Source: Gammaproteobacteria bacterium
GTDB taxonomy: Bacteria > Pseudomonadota > Gammaproteobacteria > SZUA-140
NCBI GenBank assembly: GCA_020847075.1
Contig: JADLCS010000062.1
Location: forward strand, 16,450 to 80,449
Length of the DNA: 64,000 nt
Direction: 5' to 3'
Shown: positions 52,775 to 63,635 of the stretch, piece after piece
Numbering within the stretch: the stretch's first letter is position 1
How the letters are laid out: each line of letters starts with the position of its first letter
Translations under genes and position numbers: made by a program
The notes under the pieces: model-generated
What the model saw: only the letters and a program-made list of their open reading frames with translations
Database searches by the model: none
What the model was told of the DNA's origin: nothing

Positions 52775-52779
52775 GACAC

Positions 52780-54003
52780 ATGACAGCAAAGGCACAGAAA
52801 CTCATGCTCTTCGCCTGGGAAGGCACCAACAAGTCTGGCAACAGGGTGCGCGGCGAGACCCGCAGCGCGAACATGTCCCTGGCCAAGGCCGAGCTGCGGC
52901 GCCAGGGCATCAATCCGACACGGGTGAAGAAAAAGGCCGAATCGCTGTTCGGCGGCCGGCGCAAGAAGAAGATCACCCAGGGCGACATCGCGATCTTCAG
53001 CCGCCAGATGGCGACCATGATGTCCTCCGGCGTGCCGCTGGTGCAGTCCTTCGAGATCATCGGCCGCGGTCACGAGAACCCGGCCATGGCGGAGCTGATC
53101 CTGGGAGTCAAGGCCGACGTGGAGGCGGGCAATCCGCTGGCCGAGGCCCTGGGCAAGCGCCCGCTCCAGTTCGATGACCTCTATTGCAATCTGGTCAACG
53201 CGGGCGAACAGGCGGGTATCCTGGAAGGGCTGCTCGACAAAATCGCCACCTACAAGGAAAAGACCGAGGCGATGAAGAGCAAGATCAAGAAGGCGATGTT
53301 CTATCCCGTCGCCGTGATCGTGGTGGCCTTCATCGTCACGACCATCCTGCTGCTGTTCGTGATCCCGCAGTTCCAGGAGATGTTCTCCAACTTCGGCGCC
53401 GACCTGCCGGCCATGACCATGTTCGTGGTCAATCTCTCCAAACTGTTCCAGAACTGGTGGTGGGCGATCTTCGGTGGCATCGGCGGCGCGATCTACGCCT
53501 TCATCGAGACCAAGAAGCGCTCGCGCAAGTTCCGCCACATGCTGGACCGCCTCGTCCTCAAGCTGCCGATCTTCGGAAGCCTGCTGACCAAGGCGGCCAT
53601 CGCCCGCTTCGCCCGCACGCTCTCGACCATGTTCGCCGCCGGCGTGCCGCTGGTGGAGGCGATGGGGACCGTGGCCGGGGCCTCGGGCAACATCGTCTAC
53701 AGCGAGGGCATATTGCGCATCCGCGACGAGATCGCCACCGGCTCGCCGCTGAACCAGAGCATGAAACAGACCGAGCTGTTCCCCAATATGGTGGTGCAGA
53801 TGGTCGCGATCGGCGAGGAGGCGGGCTCGATCGACTCCATGCTCGGCAAGGTCGCCGACTTCTACGAACAGGAGGTCGACGACGCCGTCGACGGGCTGAG
53901 CAGCCTGCTCGAACCGATGATCATGGCCTTCCTCGGCGTCGTGATCGGCGGTCTGGTCGTGGCCATGTATCTGCCGATCTTCAAGATGGGCCAGGTGGTG
54001 TAA
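52780..54003 (+). CDS. pilC: Type IV pilus inner membrane platform PilC
   Basis: FAWEGTNKSGNRVRGETRS; two GspF domains. Confidence 0.95.
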   Translation: MTAKAQKLMLFAWEGTNKSGNRVRGETRSANMSLAKAELRRQGINPTRVKKKAESLFGGRRKKKITQGDIAIFSRQMATMMSSGVPLVQSFEIIGRGHENPAMAELILGVKADVEAGNPLAEALGKRPLQFDDLYCNLVNAGEQAGILEGLLDKIATYKEKTEAMKSKIKKAMFYPVAVIVVAFIVTTILLLFVIPQFQEMFSNFGADLPAMTMFVVNLSKLFQNWWWAIFGGIGGAIYAFIETKKRSRKFRHMLDRLVLKLPIFGSLLTKAAIARFARTLSTMFAAGVPLVEAMGTVAGASGNIVYSEGILRIRDEIATGSPLNQSMKQTELFPNMVVQMVAIGEEAGSIDSMLGKVADFYEQEVDDAVDGLSSLLEPMIMAFLGVVIGGLVVAMYLPIFKMGQVV

Positions 54004-54021
54004 CTAGGGGACATGTAACCA

Positions 54022-54045
54022 GGGGACAGATTTAAATCTGTCCCC
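54022..54045. repeat. Perfect palindrome GGGGACAGATTTAAATCTGTCCCC
   Basis: Direct reading. Confidence 0.9.
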
Positions 54046-54101
54046 TTATTCCCGCGTGCCCACCCTACAATGATGTAACTCTTTCTCTATATACTCGGGC
54101 A

Positions 54102-54989
54102 ATGGAAATCGTCCACCTCCTCCAGGGAAACCCCGTCGCCTTCGTCCTGATCGTCGGGCTGTTCAGCCTGATGATCGGCAGCTTCCTCAACGTGGTCATC
54201 CTGCGCCTGCCGGTGATGATGGAGCGCCAGTGGCGCGCGCAGTGCGCGGAGTCTCTCGAGGAGACACGGACACCCACGGAGGCGCCGGGCGAGCCCGGGC
54301 GTTTCAATCTCGCGACGCCCCGCTCCCGCTGTCCGCACTGCGGCCACGCCATCACGGCGCTGGAAAACGTCCCGATCCTGAGTTACCTGATGCTGCGCGG
54401 ACGCTGCTCGGGCTGCGGCGCACACATCTCCGCGCGTTACCCCCTGATCGAGGCCGCCACGGCGGTGCTCTCCATGGTCGTCGCCTGGAAATTCGGGGTT
54501 TCATGGGAGACCGCCGGCGCACTGGCCCTGACCTGGGCGCTGATCGCCCTCAGCGTGATCGATTTCGACCGCCAGCTTCTGCCCGACGCCATCACGCTGC
54601 CGTTCCTGTGGCTGGGGCTGGGCCTGAGCCTGTTCGGGCTGTTCGCCGATAGCCGCGCCGCGATCGTCGGCGCGCTCGCCGGTTATCTGAGCCTGTGGGC
54701 CGTCTACTGGCTGTTCAAGCTGCTCACCGGCAAGGAGGGCATGGGCTATGGCGACTTCAAGCTGCTCGCCATGCTCGGGGCCTGGCTGGGCTGGACCTAT
54801 CTGCTGCCGATCGTCCTGCTCTCCTCGCTGGTCGGCGCCGTCGTCGGTATCACGCTGGTGCTGGTGCGCGGACGCGACCGCAACATCCCCATCCCCTTCG
54901 GCCCCTACCTCGCCACCGCCGGCTGGATCGCCCTGCTGTGGGGGCGGGAGATCATCGACGCCTACTGGGGGTGGATGGGGGTCGGCTAA
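54102..54989 (+). CDS. pilD: Prepilin peptidase PilD
   Basis: SFLNVVILRLP; CPHCGH...CSGCG zinc site; GYGDFKLLAMLGAWLGW. Confidence 0.95.
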   Translation: MEIVHLLQGNPVAFVLIVGLFSLMIGSFLNVVILRLPVMMERQWRAQCAESLEETRTPTEAPGEPGRFNLATPRSRCPHCGHAITALENVPILSYLMLRGRCSGCGAHISARYPLIEAATAVLSMVVAWKFGVSWETAGALALTWALIALSVIDFDRQLLPDAITLPFLWLGLGLSLFGLFADSRAAIVGALAGYLSLWAVYWLFKLLTGKEGMGYGDFKLLAMLGAWLGWTYLLPIVLLSSLVGAVVGITLVLVRGRDRNIPIPFGPYLATAGWIALLWGREIIDAYWGWMGVG

Positions 54990-54992
54990 AAA

Positions 54993-55187
54993 CCCAGGAC
55001 TAAGGACTAAGTGCTAAGGACTGAGTAAAACAATGTGATTGTAGCCCGGATGTGGGCGCATGGCGCTGGAGTCCGGGGAGGCATATCGATTCACTCCCGG
55101 ATTCCGCTACGCTTCATCCGGGCTACATGATCGGTCTTGATGTTTTGGGTTTTGACTCAGTCCTTAGCACTTAGTCCTTAGTCCTGA
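54993..55187. repeat. Nested inverted-repeat element: heptamer arms enclosing a GTAGCCCGGATG...CATCCGGGCTAC palindrome
   Basis: Outer arms AGGACTAAGGACTAAGTGCTAAGGACTGAGT / ACTCAGTCCTTAGCACTTAGTCCTTAGTCCT; inner arms tagcccggatg / catccgggcta. Confidence 0.85.
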
Positions 55188-55246
55188 TCTTCCCCCCCCA
55201 CCGCGCCCGTCGTATCATCCCCCTCCATGACCATGGTACCCCCCTC

Positions 55247-55864
55247 ATGCTCGTCGTCGGTCTGACCGGCGGTATCGGCAGCGGCAAGACGACCGTCGCC
55301 GACGAGTTCGCGGCGCTGGGTGTGCCGCTGATCGACGCGGACGAGATCGGGCGCGGTCTGGTCGAGCCCGGCGGGGAGGCGTTGAAGGAAATCGTCGCCT
55401 GTTTCGGGCCCGATATGCTCGACGGTCACGGCCGGCTCGACCGCGACCGGCTGCGCCATCGCGTCTTTACCGACGCCGGGGAGCGGCATCGGCTCGAGGC
55501 GATCCTGCACCCCCGGATCCGTGCGGAGATCCAGGCGCGGATCCGGCGGCTGGACGCCCCCTGCTGCATCGTTTCCATCCCGCTCATGATCGAGACCGGG
55601 CAGACCGACCTGGTCGATCGCGTGCTAGTCGTCGACAGCCCGCCCGAGCTCCAGCGCGAACGCATCGCGCGGCGGGATGGCTGGTCCGAGGCGGAGATCG
55701 ATGGCGTCCTGCGGGCACAGGCGTCGCGCGAACAGCGCCTGCGGGCGGCCGACGACATCATCGTCAACGACGGCGACCTGGATTCATTGCGTCGCTCGAT
55801 AGCGACACTCCATCGCAGGTATCTCGAAGCGTCGGACGCCGCGCCGCGGAAACCCGGTGAATAG
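55247..55864 (+). CDS. coaE: Dephospho-CoA kinase
   Basis: VVGLTGGIGSGKTTVADEFAALGVPLIDADEIGR. Confidence 0.95.
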   Translation: MLVVGLTGGIGSGKTTVADEFAALGVPLIDADEIGRGLVEPGGEALKEIVACFGPDMLDGHGRLDRDRLRHRVFTDAGERHRLEAILHPRIRAEIQARIRRLDAPCCIVSIPLMIETGQTDLVDRVLVVDSPPELQRERIARRDGWSEAEIDGVLRAQASREQRLRAADDIIVNDGDLDSLRRSIATLHRRYLEASDAAPRKPGE

Positions 55865-55972
55865 TGATGGGTGATGGGTAAAGGGTGATGAAAACACGCG
55901 CCCCCCGGATCGAGGCGGCGTTGACCCATCACCCATCACCGCTTACCCTTCACCCATCATCACCGATTTGCC
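55865..55972. repeat. Inverted degenerate heptamer repeats (GTGATGG / ACCCATC)
   Basis: gtgatgggtgatgggtaaagggtgatg ... acccatcacccatcaccgcttacccttcacccatcatcacc. Confidence 0.8.
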
Positions 55973-56072
55973 ATCCACCCCGCCGTTATGGACAATGTGC
56001 CGGACCACGTCCGCGAACCCGGCGCCCTGCCCGGACGTCCCCGTCACGAGGCAGCGCCCGACACCGGCAGCG

Positions 56073-56837
56073 ATGAACATCATTACCTACGAACAACCCC
56101 TGAACGAGAGAATCCGGACCTTTCTGCGTCTCGAATTCCTGTTCCAGCAGGCGGATCACGGTCTGCAGCATCGCTCGTCCTGGGATACGCGCGCCAGCCT
56201 GAACAACCTGATCGAAATCCTCAACGTCTTCGGCCGCACCGATCTCAAGACCGAGGTCATCAAGGAACTGGAACGGCTGACCGCCACCCTCGCGCGCCTG
56301 GAGGCAAACCCCGACGTCGACGGCACGAAGCTCGGCACGATCCTGGACCGGATCGACCTGCTGGTGGACCGGCTGCACAGTTACCAGGGGCAGGTCGGAC
56401 AGGAATTGAAGGACAACGAATTCCTCACCGCGATCAAGCAGCGCAGCAGCATCCCCGGCGGGACCTGCGACTTCGATCTGCCGGTCTATCACTACTGGCT
56501 CAAACATGAGGCCGAGGAACGCGATGCGCAGTTGCGGCGCTGGCTGTCGGCCTTCGACACCTTCCGCTCCTCGATCGACCTGATACTGAAGCTCGTGCGC
56601 GAGAGCGCCCCCGCCTCTCCCGAGACGGCGACCGCCGGCTTCTATCAGCAATCTCTGGACACCGGGACGCCGTATCAGCTCATCCGCGTGAGCCTGCCCG
56701 CCGATGCCGACTGTTTCGCCGAGATCAGCGGGGGCAAGCACCGTTTCACCGTCCGTTTCATGGAAATGGACGGCTTCGAACGCCCGACCCAGATCCAACG
56801 CGACATCGCCTTCCGGCTGAACTGCTGCGCGATATGA
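56073..56837 (+). CDS. zapD: Cell division protein ZapD
   Basis: [23 protein letters not shown]; between coaE and yacG. Confidence 0.93.
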   Translation: MNIITYEQPLNERIRTFLRLEFLFQQADHGLQHRSSWDTRASLNNLIEILNVFGRTDLKTEVIKELERLTATLARLEANPDVDGTKLGTILDRIDLLVDRLHSYQGQVGQELKDNEFLTAIKQRSSIPGGTCDFDLPVYHYWLKHEAEERDAQLRRWLSAFDTFRSSIDLILKLVRESAPASPETATAGFYQQSLDTGTPYQLIRVSLPADADCFAEISGGKHRFTVRFMEMDGFERPTQIQRDIAFRLNCCAI

Positions 56838-57031
56838 ATACGGTGCGCTGCCCGTGCTGCCGGCGGGAGATCGAATGGTCGGCGCACTGGCCGCAACGCC
56901 CCTTCTGCAGCGAACGCTGCCGCATGATCGATCTCGGCGCCTGGGCGAGCGAGGAATACCGCGTCGCCGGCAGACAGATCCCTTCACCCGGCGCAGCGGA
57001 TGAAGACCCGGAATCGGAACCCTTCAATTAA
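56834..57031 (+). CDS. yacG: DNA gyrase inhibitor YacG
   Basis: [13 protein letters not shown]...[23 protein letters not shown]. Confidence 0.94.
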   Translation: MNTVRCPCCRREIEWSAHWPQRPFCSERCRMIDLGAWASEEYRVAGRQIPSPGAADEDPESEPFN

Positions 57032-57329
57032 AAGGCGGGGGCAGGGATCCCGTCCGTAGGGCGGGCACGTTTTTTCATATCCACCGAATCACACCGCGTA
57101 TTTCCGCGCGGGCACCGACACCGTGCCCACCCTACATGAGACGGATTCCACCGCACCCAACGTTTCCCCCTCCGTCCCCGGGTCGGAGAGGGTCAGGGTG
57201 AGGCGGGGAAACAACCGCGCCAGACCCTCCCGACACCATCAACCCCATCACCCATTACTCATTACGCCTCACGCCTCACGCCTCACCCAAGATCGTACCC
57301 CAGATGCAGGCCTGCCCAGGCGCGACACG

Positions 57330-58322
57330 CTATTCATCCCGCAGCCATCCCGCCGGGTCCGGCGCCTCCCACAGGGAGCGGATCGCGGCCACTCCCTGGG
57401 CACCCGCCTCCCAGGCCGGCCCCAGATCGGCCGACCCGAGACCGCCCAGTGCATAGGCCGGAACGACCGCCGGCTCCAGCAAGCCATGCAGGCCGGCCCA
57501 ACCGAGCGGATGCGCGCCGGGGTGGCTGCGGGTCTCCCGTACCGGCGACACCACGATGAAATCGGTGCCGATGCGCCCGGCCCGCTCGATCTGGCGAGGG
57601 TCGTGGCAGGACGCCGCGACCCACTGGCCGGACGGCAGGGGACGGGCCGACAGCGAGGCCAGACGCGCGGCGCTCAGATGCACGCCGTCCGCGCCCAGCT
57701 CGAGGCTGAGCCCGGGGTCCGCATTGAGCAGTATCCGCGCGCCGCGCGCCCGGCACGAGGCGATGGCCTCGCGGGCGAGACTCCGGAACGCCTCCGCGCC
57801 CAGGGATTTCGCGCGCAGTTGCACCAGCGAGATACCGGCGTCGAGCAGGGCCTCCAGCCGGGAGAGAAAACCGTCGTAGGGCGGCGCGGGCTCCGGCGTG
57901 ATCAGATACAGGGGCGGCAATCGCGCCGCGGTGATGATGGGGGGATTGGCAGCGGGGAAATCCGCCGGATCCAGCGCCCGCAGCGCGCGCCAGTCCAGGC
58001 GCTGACCCTCTCGTCCGTGCGCCTGCCCGCGCCAGGCGGTCACCCGCCAGACGTCGAGCAGCACGGACCGGGCGGGATAATCGTGCCGCAGACGGATCAA
58101 CGGGCGCGCGGCGTCGACCCGGAGCCCTACTTCTTCCTCGATCTCGCGCGCCAGCGCCCGCCGCGCGTCCTCTCCGGGCTCGACCTTGCCGCCGGGAAAC
58201 TCCCATCGTCCGCCCTGATCCACATGATTCGGCCGCAGACTCACGAGCACCTCGCCCGCGGCATTCGTGATCACGCCCACGGCGACATGGAGCACGGCGC
58301 GCGATTCCGTGGATTCGATCAT
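57330..58322 (-). CDS. Nudix hydrolase (MutT-like) fused to thiamine phosphate synthase-like domain
   Basis: GRWEFPGGKVEPGEDARRALAREIEEEVG Nudix box; C-terminal SLVQLRAKSLGAEAFRSLAREAIASCRARGARILLNADPGLSLELGADGVHL. Confidence 0.9.
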   Translation of the reverse strand: MIESTESRAVLHVAVGVITNAAGEVLVSLRPNHVDQGGRWEFPGGKVEPGEDARRALAREIEEEVGLRVDAARPLIRLRHDYPARSVLLDVWRVTAWRGQAHGREGQRLDWRALRALDPADFPAANPPIITAARLPPLYLITPEPAPPYDGFLSRLEALLDAGISLVQLRAKSLGAEAFRSLAREAIASCRARGARILLNADPGLSLELGADGVHLSAARLASLSARPLPSGQWVAASCHDPRQIERAGRIGTDFIVVSPVRETRSHPGAHPLGWAGLHGLLEPAVVPAYALGGLGSADLGPAWEAGAQGVAAIRSLWEAPDPAGWLRDE

Positions 58323-58367
58323 GCAGGAGGCGCCGCGGCGGCGGGGAAAACGGAAGGACGGCGGCCT

Positions 58368-58712
58368 TCAGACGTAAAGATCGAGCGCGACGCGGGCAGC
58401 GGCGCGCGACCCGTCCATGAAGGCGGTATCGAGATAGCGGCCGATGGCCGCACTCGCACGCGAAGCGTACAGATCGCCGCCTTCGGGCACCGCGTCGCCG
58501 GGGCGGCCGGCGGCGAACGGCCAGAGGTGGGCGACCGGGGTGGCGACCGCCGCGGAACGTCTGTTGTTGAGCAACTCGCCTTCGATCACCCGTTCCACGG
58601 GCATCCCTCCGAAAGACTGTGCCTCACGATATAAGCGGACGCCGCCGGTCAACCCGCCGGCCGCCACCGCCGGCAGCGCACCCGAGGATCCCGGCGAATC
58701 GATGCGCATCAC
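58368..58712 (-). CDS. Hypothetical protein
   Basis: Open frame between two confident reverse genes; no recognised domain. Confidence 0.4.
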   Translation of the reverse strand: MMRIDSPGSSGALPAVAAGGLTGGVRLYREAQSFGGMPVERVIEGELLNNRRSAAVATPVAHLWPFAAGRPGDAVPEGGDLYASRASAAIGRYLDTAFMDGSRAAARVALDLYV

Positions 58713-58750
58713 TGCCCCATCCGTCGCAGAACTACGAATTCACGCCCGGC

Positions 58751-59353
58751 TCAGAACTGGAGCTGAAAACCGAGATGTCCGCCGCTCTCCAGCGTCGCGT
58801 CGTCGCCCTCTTCGAGTCCGGCGCGCATCTTGCGATACCCCAGGTAGGCCATCGCCTGGGGGAGCACGCGAAATTCCAGCGCGGCGCTGAGATAGGAGAA
58901 CTTGTCCGCATCGCCGAAGGTGACCACGTCCGGGGAGAAAAAGCCCTGCAGCGAAACCCCGATGCGCGGCCACGGCGGCGGGACGAAATGGACCTGTACG
59001 CCGAGGGTCAGGGCGAACAGGCTGATGTCGTCGTTCAGTTCGTCGAGGTCGGCCCTCGCGCCGAACAGCTTGAGCCCCAGGCCCGCGTCCAGACCCGGCG
59101 ACCGGCTGCCCGCCTCCGCCACGAGCTGCGCCCCGAACATCCCCACGAGGACATCGTCGGTGGTGTACACGAAACCCAGATCGACCTGCTTGTTACCGAG
59201 CCCGCTGCTGTCGGAGTCCTGGACGATATAGCGGAACAGCGCACTGTCGTTGCTGAGGTTGAGATCGAGTGTCTGCGCCGGGGCGACCGCGGCGCCGGTC
59301 AACAGCGCCGCCGCAACCGCCGCGCGCGCCAGAGATGAAACGTTTCCAGTCAT
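58751..59353 (-). CDS. YfaZ-like outer membrane protein
   Basis: Signal peptide; alternating beta-barrel pattern ending in aromatic residue (FQLQF). Confidence 0.7.
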   Translation of the reverse strand: MTGNVSSLARAAVAAALLTGAAVAPAQTLDLNLSNDSALFRYIVQDSDSSGLGNKQVDLGFVYTTDDVLVGMFGAQLVAEAGSRSPGLDAGLGLKLFGARADLDELNDDISLFALTLGVQVHFVPPPWPRIGVSLQGFFSPDVVTFGDADKFSYLSAALEFRVLPQAMAYLGYRKMRAGLEEGDDATLESGGHLGFQLQF

Positions 59354-59482
59354 ACGATCGACCCGCGGTTGTTTGGAATCCGGGGATGGGCACGCCCTCG
59401 CCGGGCCGGATGCATTCCGGGCAAGGGCGCAATTTAACACAAGCCGCGGGCATTCCCAAACACCTCCGCGGCACGCACGGGA

Positions 59483-60190
59483 TCAGCCGCCGCGCACGGA
59501 CGCCGCGCGCGCGCAGACCCAGACCGCCACGCGGCGCGCGCCCGCGCGCCTCACGGCCAGCGCCAGCGATTCCAGCGTGCTGCCGGTGGTCATCACATCG
59601 TCGAGCAGCACCACGTCCGCGTCCGTCAGGGAGACCGTCGCGCTGAACGCGCGCCTCAGATTCCGGCGCCGCGCCGCCGCGTCCAGGCCGGTCTGTTCCG
59701 CCGTCGCGCGCGTGCGCCGGCAGGCGCGGCGGTCGAGCGGGATCCCGAAACGCGCCGCCAGCGGGCGCGCGATCTCGATCGCCTGATTGAAGCCGCGCGC
59801 GGCCAGGCGGCCGGGATGCAGGGGCACCGGCAGGATCACGCGCGGGAGGGAAATGCCGCGGCGCTCGATTTCGATCGCCATGATTTCCCCCAGGATACGC
59901 GCGTACACCAGGCGACCGTCAAATTTCAGGCGCTGAATCATGGCATCGGCCGGCTCGGCGTAATCGAAGACTGCGACCGCCTCGTCGAACGGCGGCGGCG
60001 CGATCAGGCAGTCGCCGCACAGCCGCCCGCCCGCCGCCGGCGCCAGCGGCGTCGCGCAGCGCCGACAGGCCGGCCCCTGATACGGAAGATCGGCCAGACA
60101 CCCGGGACACAGCCCGGATCCGCCGCAACGCTGCCCGCACAGCAGGCAGCCGTCGGAAGCGCCGCCGAACCCCCTCCTCCCGTAAACCAT
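59483..60190 (-). CDS. comF: ComF-family phosphoribosyltransferase
   Basis: Zinc-finger Cys pattern; PVPLHPGRLAARGFNQAIEIAR; DVVLLDDVMTTGSTL PRPP motif. Confidence 0.9.
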   Translation of the reverse strand: MVYGRRGFGGASDGCLLCGQRCGGSGLCPGCLADLPYQGPACRRCATPLAPAAGGRLCGDCLIAPPPFDEAVAVFDYAEPADAMIQRLKFDGRLVYARILGEIMAIEIERRGISLPRVILPVPLHPGRLAARGFNQAIEIARPLAARFGIPLDRRACRRTRATAEQTGLDAAARRRNLRRAFSATVSLTDADVVLLDDVMTTGSTLESLALAVRRAGARRVAVWVCARAASVRGG

Positions 60191-60302
60191 GCAACTCCTC
60201 CCTGAGTTGACAGCCGGAGAATCTCCTCGCATATTCGCACTGCCCCGGGGGAGATGCAATCGGTCCCCTTCAGGATCGCCAGGGGGCGGATTCCGGTCGT
60301 AA

Positions 60303-60326
60303 GGGGACAGATTTAAATCTGTCCCC
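60303..60326. repeat. Perfect palindrome GGGGACAGATTTAAATCTGTCCCC in the bioB 5' region
   Basis: Direct reading. Confidence 0.9.
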
Positions 60327-60370
60327 TTAAAAATGATATGTCGAGGATTTATCTAAGGAGAACGAGGACC

Positions 60371-61408
60371 ATGAACGACGCCACCTATCAGCGCATCGAC
60401 GAGCTCACGCGGCATGTCCTCGACGGCGGCGAAGTCGGCGCGGACGACGGCCGCTGGCTGATCCGGCTCGAAGACGACTATCTCTCCTGGCTGATGGCCG
60501 GGGCCGACCGTATCCGCCGCAGGTTCCGCGGCGAGGCCGTCGAGATCTGCGCGATCTCGAATGTGCGCTCGGGCAACTGCTCCGAAAACTGCAGCTTCTG
60601 CGCCCAGAGCGGCCATTATCGCACCAGCGCGCCGAAATACGACTACATCACCAGCGAACAGTTGACCGCCCAGGCGCAGCGCGCCCGCGCGTGGGGGGCG
60701 AGCGACTTCGGCGTGGTCTCCAAGGGCTGGGGCGTGCGCTCCGCGCGGGAGCGCGGACAACTGGCGGAATATTTCTCCACCCTGCGCGAGACCAGCGACA
60801 TCGGCCGCTGCGCCAGTCTCGGCGTGCTGGACGAGCAGACCGCGCGCGAGCTCAAGGCGATGGGCATGGAGAATTATCATCACAATCTGGAGACCGCCGA
60901 GAGCCATTTTCATCGCGTCTGCACCACCCACACTTACCAGGAAAACATCGACACGGTGCGCCATGCGGTGAACGCCGGGCTGCGGGTATGCTCCGGCGGC
61001 ATCCTCGGCATGGGCGAGAGCCTCGATCAACGCATCGAGCTCGCGCTGAGCCTGCGCGAGCTCGGCGTGGAATCGGTGCCGCTCAACTTCCTGTCGCCGC
61101 AGGAAGGGACTCCGTTCGGCCAGCTCGAACCGCTGTCGCCGCTGGAGATCCTCAACAGCATCGCCGTGTTCCGCTATCTGCTGCCGCGGGCGGAGATCCG
61201 CATCGCGGGCGGGCGCCAGTTCCTGCGCGACCTGCAGGCCATGATCTTCATGGCTGGCGCCTCCGGCATCATGATCGGCGACTACCTGACCACCCAGGGC
61301 CGCCGGGTGGAGGACGACCTGCAGATGCTGCGCGACCTGCGCCTCTCGCCGCGGGAGGACACCCAGCAGCGCCGCCAGACCGTCGCGCCCGACGCCATGA
61401 CCGCCTGA
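60371..61408 (+). CDS. bioB: Biotin synthase
   Basis: [24 protein letters not shown] radical-SAM motif. Confidence 0.97.
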   Translation: MNDATYQRIDELTRHVLDGGEVGADDGRWLIRLEDDYLSWLMAGADRIRRRFRGEAVEICAISNVRSGNCSENCSFCAQSGHYRTSAPKYDYITSEQLTAQAQRARAWGASDFGVVSKGWGVRSARERGQLAEYFSTLRETSDIGRCASLGVLDEQTARELKAMGMENYHHNLETAESHFHRVCTTHTYQENIDTVRHAVNAGLRVCSGGILGMGESLDQRIELALSLRELGVESVPLNFLSPQEGTPFGQLEPLSPLEILNSIAVFRYLLPRAEIRIAGGRQFLRDLQAMIFMAGASGIMIGDYLTTQGRRVEDDLQMLRDLRLSPREDTQQRRQTVAPDAMTA

Positions 61409-61415
61409 TCGACCC

Positions 61416-62582
61416 ATGATCGACCTCGAGGGCCGTTTGCGGCAGCGACGGCTCGACCGGCTGTATCGCAGCCGCCCGGTCCTCGACGGACCGCAGGCGG
61501 CCGAGATCGTCGTCGATGGACAGCGCTGCGTCGCCTTCTGCAGCAACGACTATCTCGGCCTGGCCAATCATCCGGCGGTCGTCGCCGCGCTCGCGCGCGG
61601 CGCGGAACGCTACGGCGCCGGCAGCGGCGCCTCGCATCTGATCTGCGGCCACAGCCGCGCCCACCACGAACTGGAGGAACGGCTCGCGGCCTTCACCGGG
61701 CGCCCGCGCGCACTGCTGTTCTCGACCGGCTACATGGCCAACCTCGGGGCGCTGGGCGCGCTGGCGCAGCGCGGCGACCGCGTCTACGCCGACCGTCTCA
61801 GCCACGCCTCGCTGCTCGACGCGGCGCGGCTCGCCGGCGCGCGCCTGCACCGCTATCCGCACAACGACGCGGCGCAACTGCACTCCCGGCTGCGGGACGG
61901 CGACGCGGACGGACAGCGCTTCATCGTCACCGACGGCGTGTTCAGCATGGACGGCGATCTCGCCCCGCTCGACCGCCTCGTTGCGCTGGCGCGGGAACAG
62001 CGGGCCTGGCTCATGGTCGACGACGCCCACGGCCTCGGCGTGATCGGGCCGGGCGGCACCGGTACACTCGGACACTACGGTCTCGGCGTCGACGACGTAC
62101 CCATCCTGGTCGGCACGCTCGGCAAGGCCTTCGGCGGCGCCGGCGCCTTCGTCGCCGGCAGCGAGGCGCTGATCGAGACGCTGATCCAGTTCGCGCGCCC
62201 CTATATCTACACTACCGCGCTGCCGCCCGCGGTCGCCTGCGCGGTCTCCGCCGCGCTCGAGCTGGCGCGGACAGAGGGCTGGCGCCGCGAGAAGCTCGCC
62301 GCACTGGTCGAACGCTTCCAGCGCGGCGCGCGCCAGCTCGGGCTCGCCGTCCCGGCGCCGGAGACGGCCCCCGCCGTTCCGATCGTCCCGCTGATCGTCG
62401 GCGGATCGGACGCGGCGCTCGCCGCGGCGGACGCACTGCGCAAACGCGGCATCCTCATCGGCGCGATCCGGCCGCCGACCGTCCCGCCCGGCAGCGCGCG
62501 CCTGCGCATCACCTTCAGCGCCGGTCACACGGAGGAACAGGTCGATCGCCTGCTCGAGGCGCTGGCGGAGATCCTGTGCTGA
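61416..62582 (+). CDS. bioF: 8-amino-7-oxononanoate synthase
   Basis: [42 protein letters not shown]. Confidence 0.96.
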   Translation: MIDLEGRLRQRRLDRLYRSRPVLDGPQAAEIVVDGQRCVAFCSNDYLGLANHPAVVAALARGAERYGAGSGASHLICGHSRAHHELEERLAAFTGRPRALLFSTGYMANLGALGALAQRGDRVYADRLSHASLLDAARLAGARLHRYPHNDAAQLHSRLRDGDADGQRFIVTDGVFSMDGDLAPLDRLVALAREQRAWLMVDDAHGLGVIGPGGTGTLGHYGLGVDDVPILVGTLGKAFGGAGAFVAGSEALIETLIQFARPYIYTTALPPAVACAVSAALELARTEGWRREKLAALVERFQRGARQLGLAVPAPETAPAVPIVPLIVGGSDAALAAADALRKRGILIGAIRPPTVPPGSARLRITFSAGHTEEQVDRLLEALAEILC

Positions 62583-63349
62583 TCCATGCCGAGACCGTCG
62601 GCGCGGGACCGGCCTGCGTCCTTCTGCACGGCTGGGGCCTGCACGGCGGCGTGTGGGAGGATGTAGCGCGGGATCTGGCCACGGATCATCGGGTCACCCG
62701 GGTCGACCTGCCAGGGCACGGCCGCAGCGCGCCGCCCGTGGACGGCGCTACGCTGGAGGACTTCGCGGCCGCCGTGGCCGGGGCGCTGCCGCCGCGCTGC
62801 GACCTCATCGGCTGGTCCTTGGGCGGCATGGTGGCCCTGCGGCTCGCCGCCGATCACCCCGATCGCGTCGGACGGCTGATCCTCGTCGCGGCGACGCCGC
62901 AGTTCGTCGTCCGGCCGGGATGGAAACACGCACTGGCACCGGAGGTGCTGGACGGCTTCGCCGCCCGCCTGCGCGCCGACCCGGCCGGCACCGTGCGACA
63001 GTTTCTGGCCCTGCAGGTGCTGGGCAGCGAACAGGAACGCCCTGCGCTGGCCCGGTTGCGCGCCCTGCTGTCCGCGGCGCCGGCGCCGCATCCGGCCGCG
63101 CTCGACGCCGGGCTCGCCATCCTGCGCGGGACCTCGCTGCTGCCGCTGCTCGACCGGATCGTCCCACCCGTCACACTGATCCACGGCCGGCGCGACACCC
63201 TGATCCCGTGGACCGCGGCCCGGGCCATGCAGGAACGCCTGCCCCAGGCCCGGCTGCATTTGCTGCCGGGCGCGGCGCACGCGCCGTTCCTGTCGCACGC
63301 GGAGGAATTCCTGCGCCTGACCCGGGAGGCGCTCCATGGCCACGGATGA
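62576..63349 (+). CDS. bioH: Pimeloyl-ACP methyl ester esterase BioH (GTG start)
   Basis: [27 protein letters not shown]; overlaps bioF stop. Confidence 0.92.
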   Translation: MLIHAETVGAGPACVLLHGWGLHGGVWEDVARDLATDHRVTRVDLPGHGRSAPPVDGATLEDFAAAVAGALPPRCDLIGWSLGGMVALRLAADHPDRVGRLILVAATPQFVVRPGWKHALAPEVLDGFAARLRADPAGTVRQFLALQVLGSEQERPALARLRALLSAAPAPHPAALDAGLAILRGTSLLPLLDRIVPPVTLIHGRRDTLIPWTAARAMQERLPQARLHLLPGAAHAPFLSHAEEFLRLTREALHGHG

Positions 63350-63472
63350 CGGGTCGACTTCGTCATTCCTGGCGAAGCGCCGCGAAAACGCGGAATCCCG
63401 CGGTTTCGATTCAGCGGATCTCCGGATTCCCGCCCGCGCCTTCGCGGGGCACGCTCTGATTCCGCGGAAATG
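63345..63472. repeat. MITE-like inverted repeat (CGTCATTCC ... GGAAATGACGA)
   Basis: ttcgtcattcctggcg...gattccgcggaaatgacgac. Confidence 0.5.
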
Positions 63473-63635
63473 ACGACATACTTCACCGACCCGACGGCCA
63501 TGTTGGGCTTCGCGTCGCTCAGCCCAACCTACAGCGCCACGAGTTTTGGTGTTTTTGGTTTTTTTACTCAGTCCTCAGTCCTTAGTCCTCAGCCCTGTCT
63601 TCACCCGTATCCAAGCGTCCCCGCGAGTAGATCCC

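Noticed and set aside
50966-52795. 609-aa reverse ORF opposite pilB
   Set aside because: Antisense shadow of a confident pilB gene
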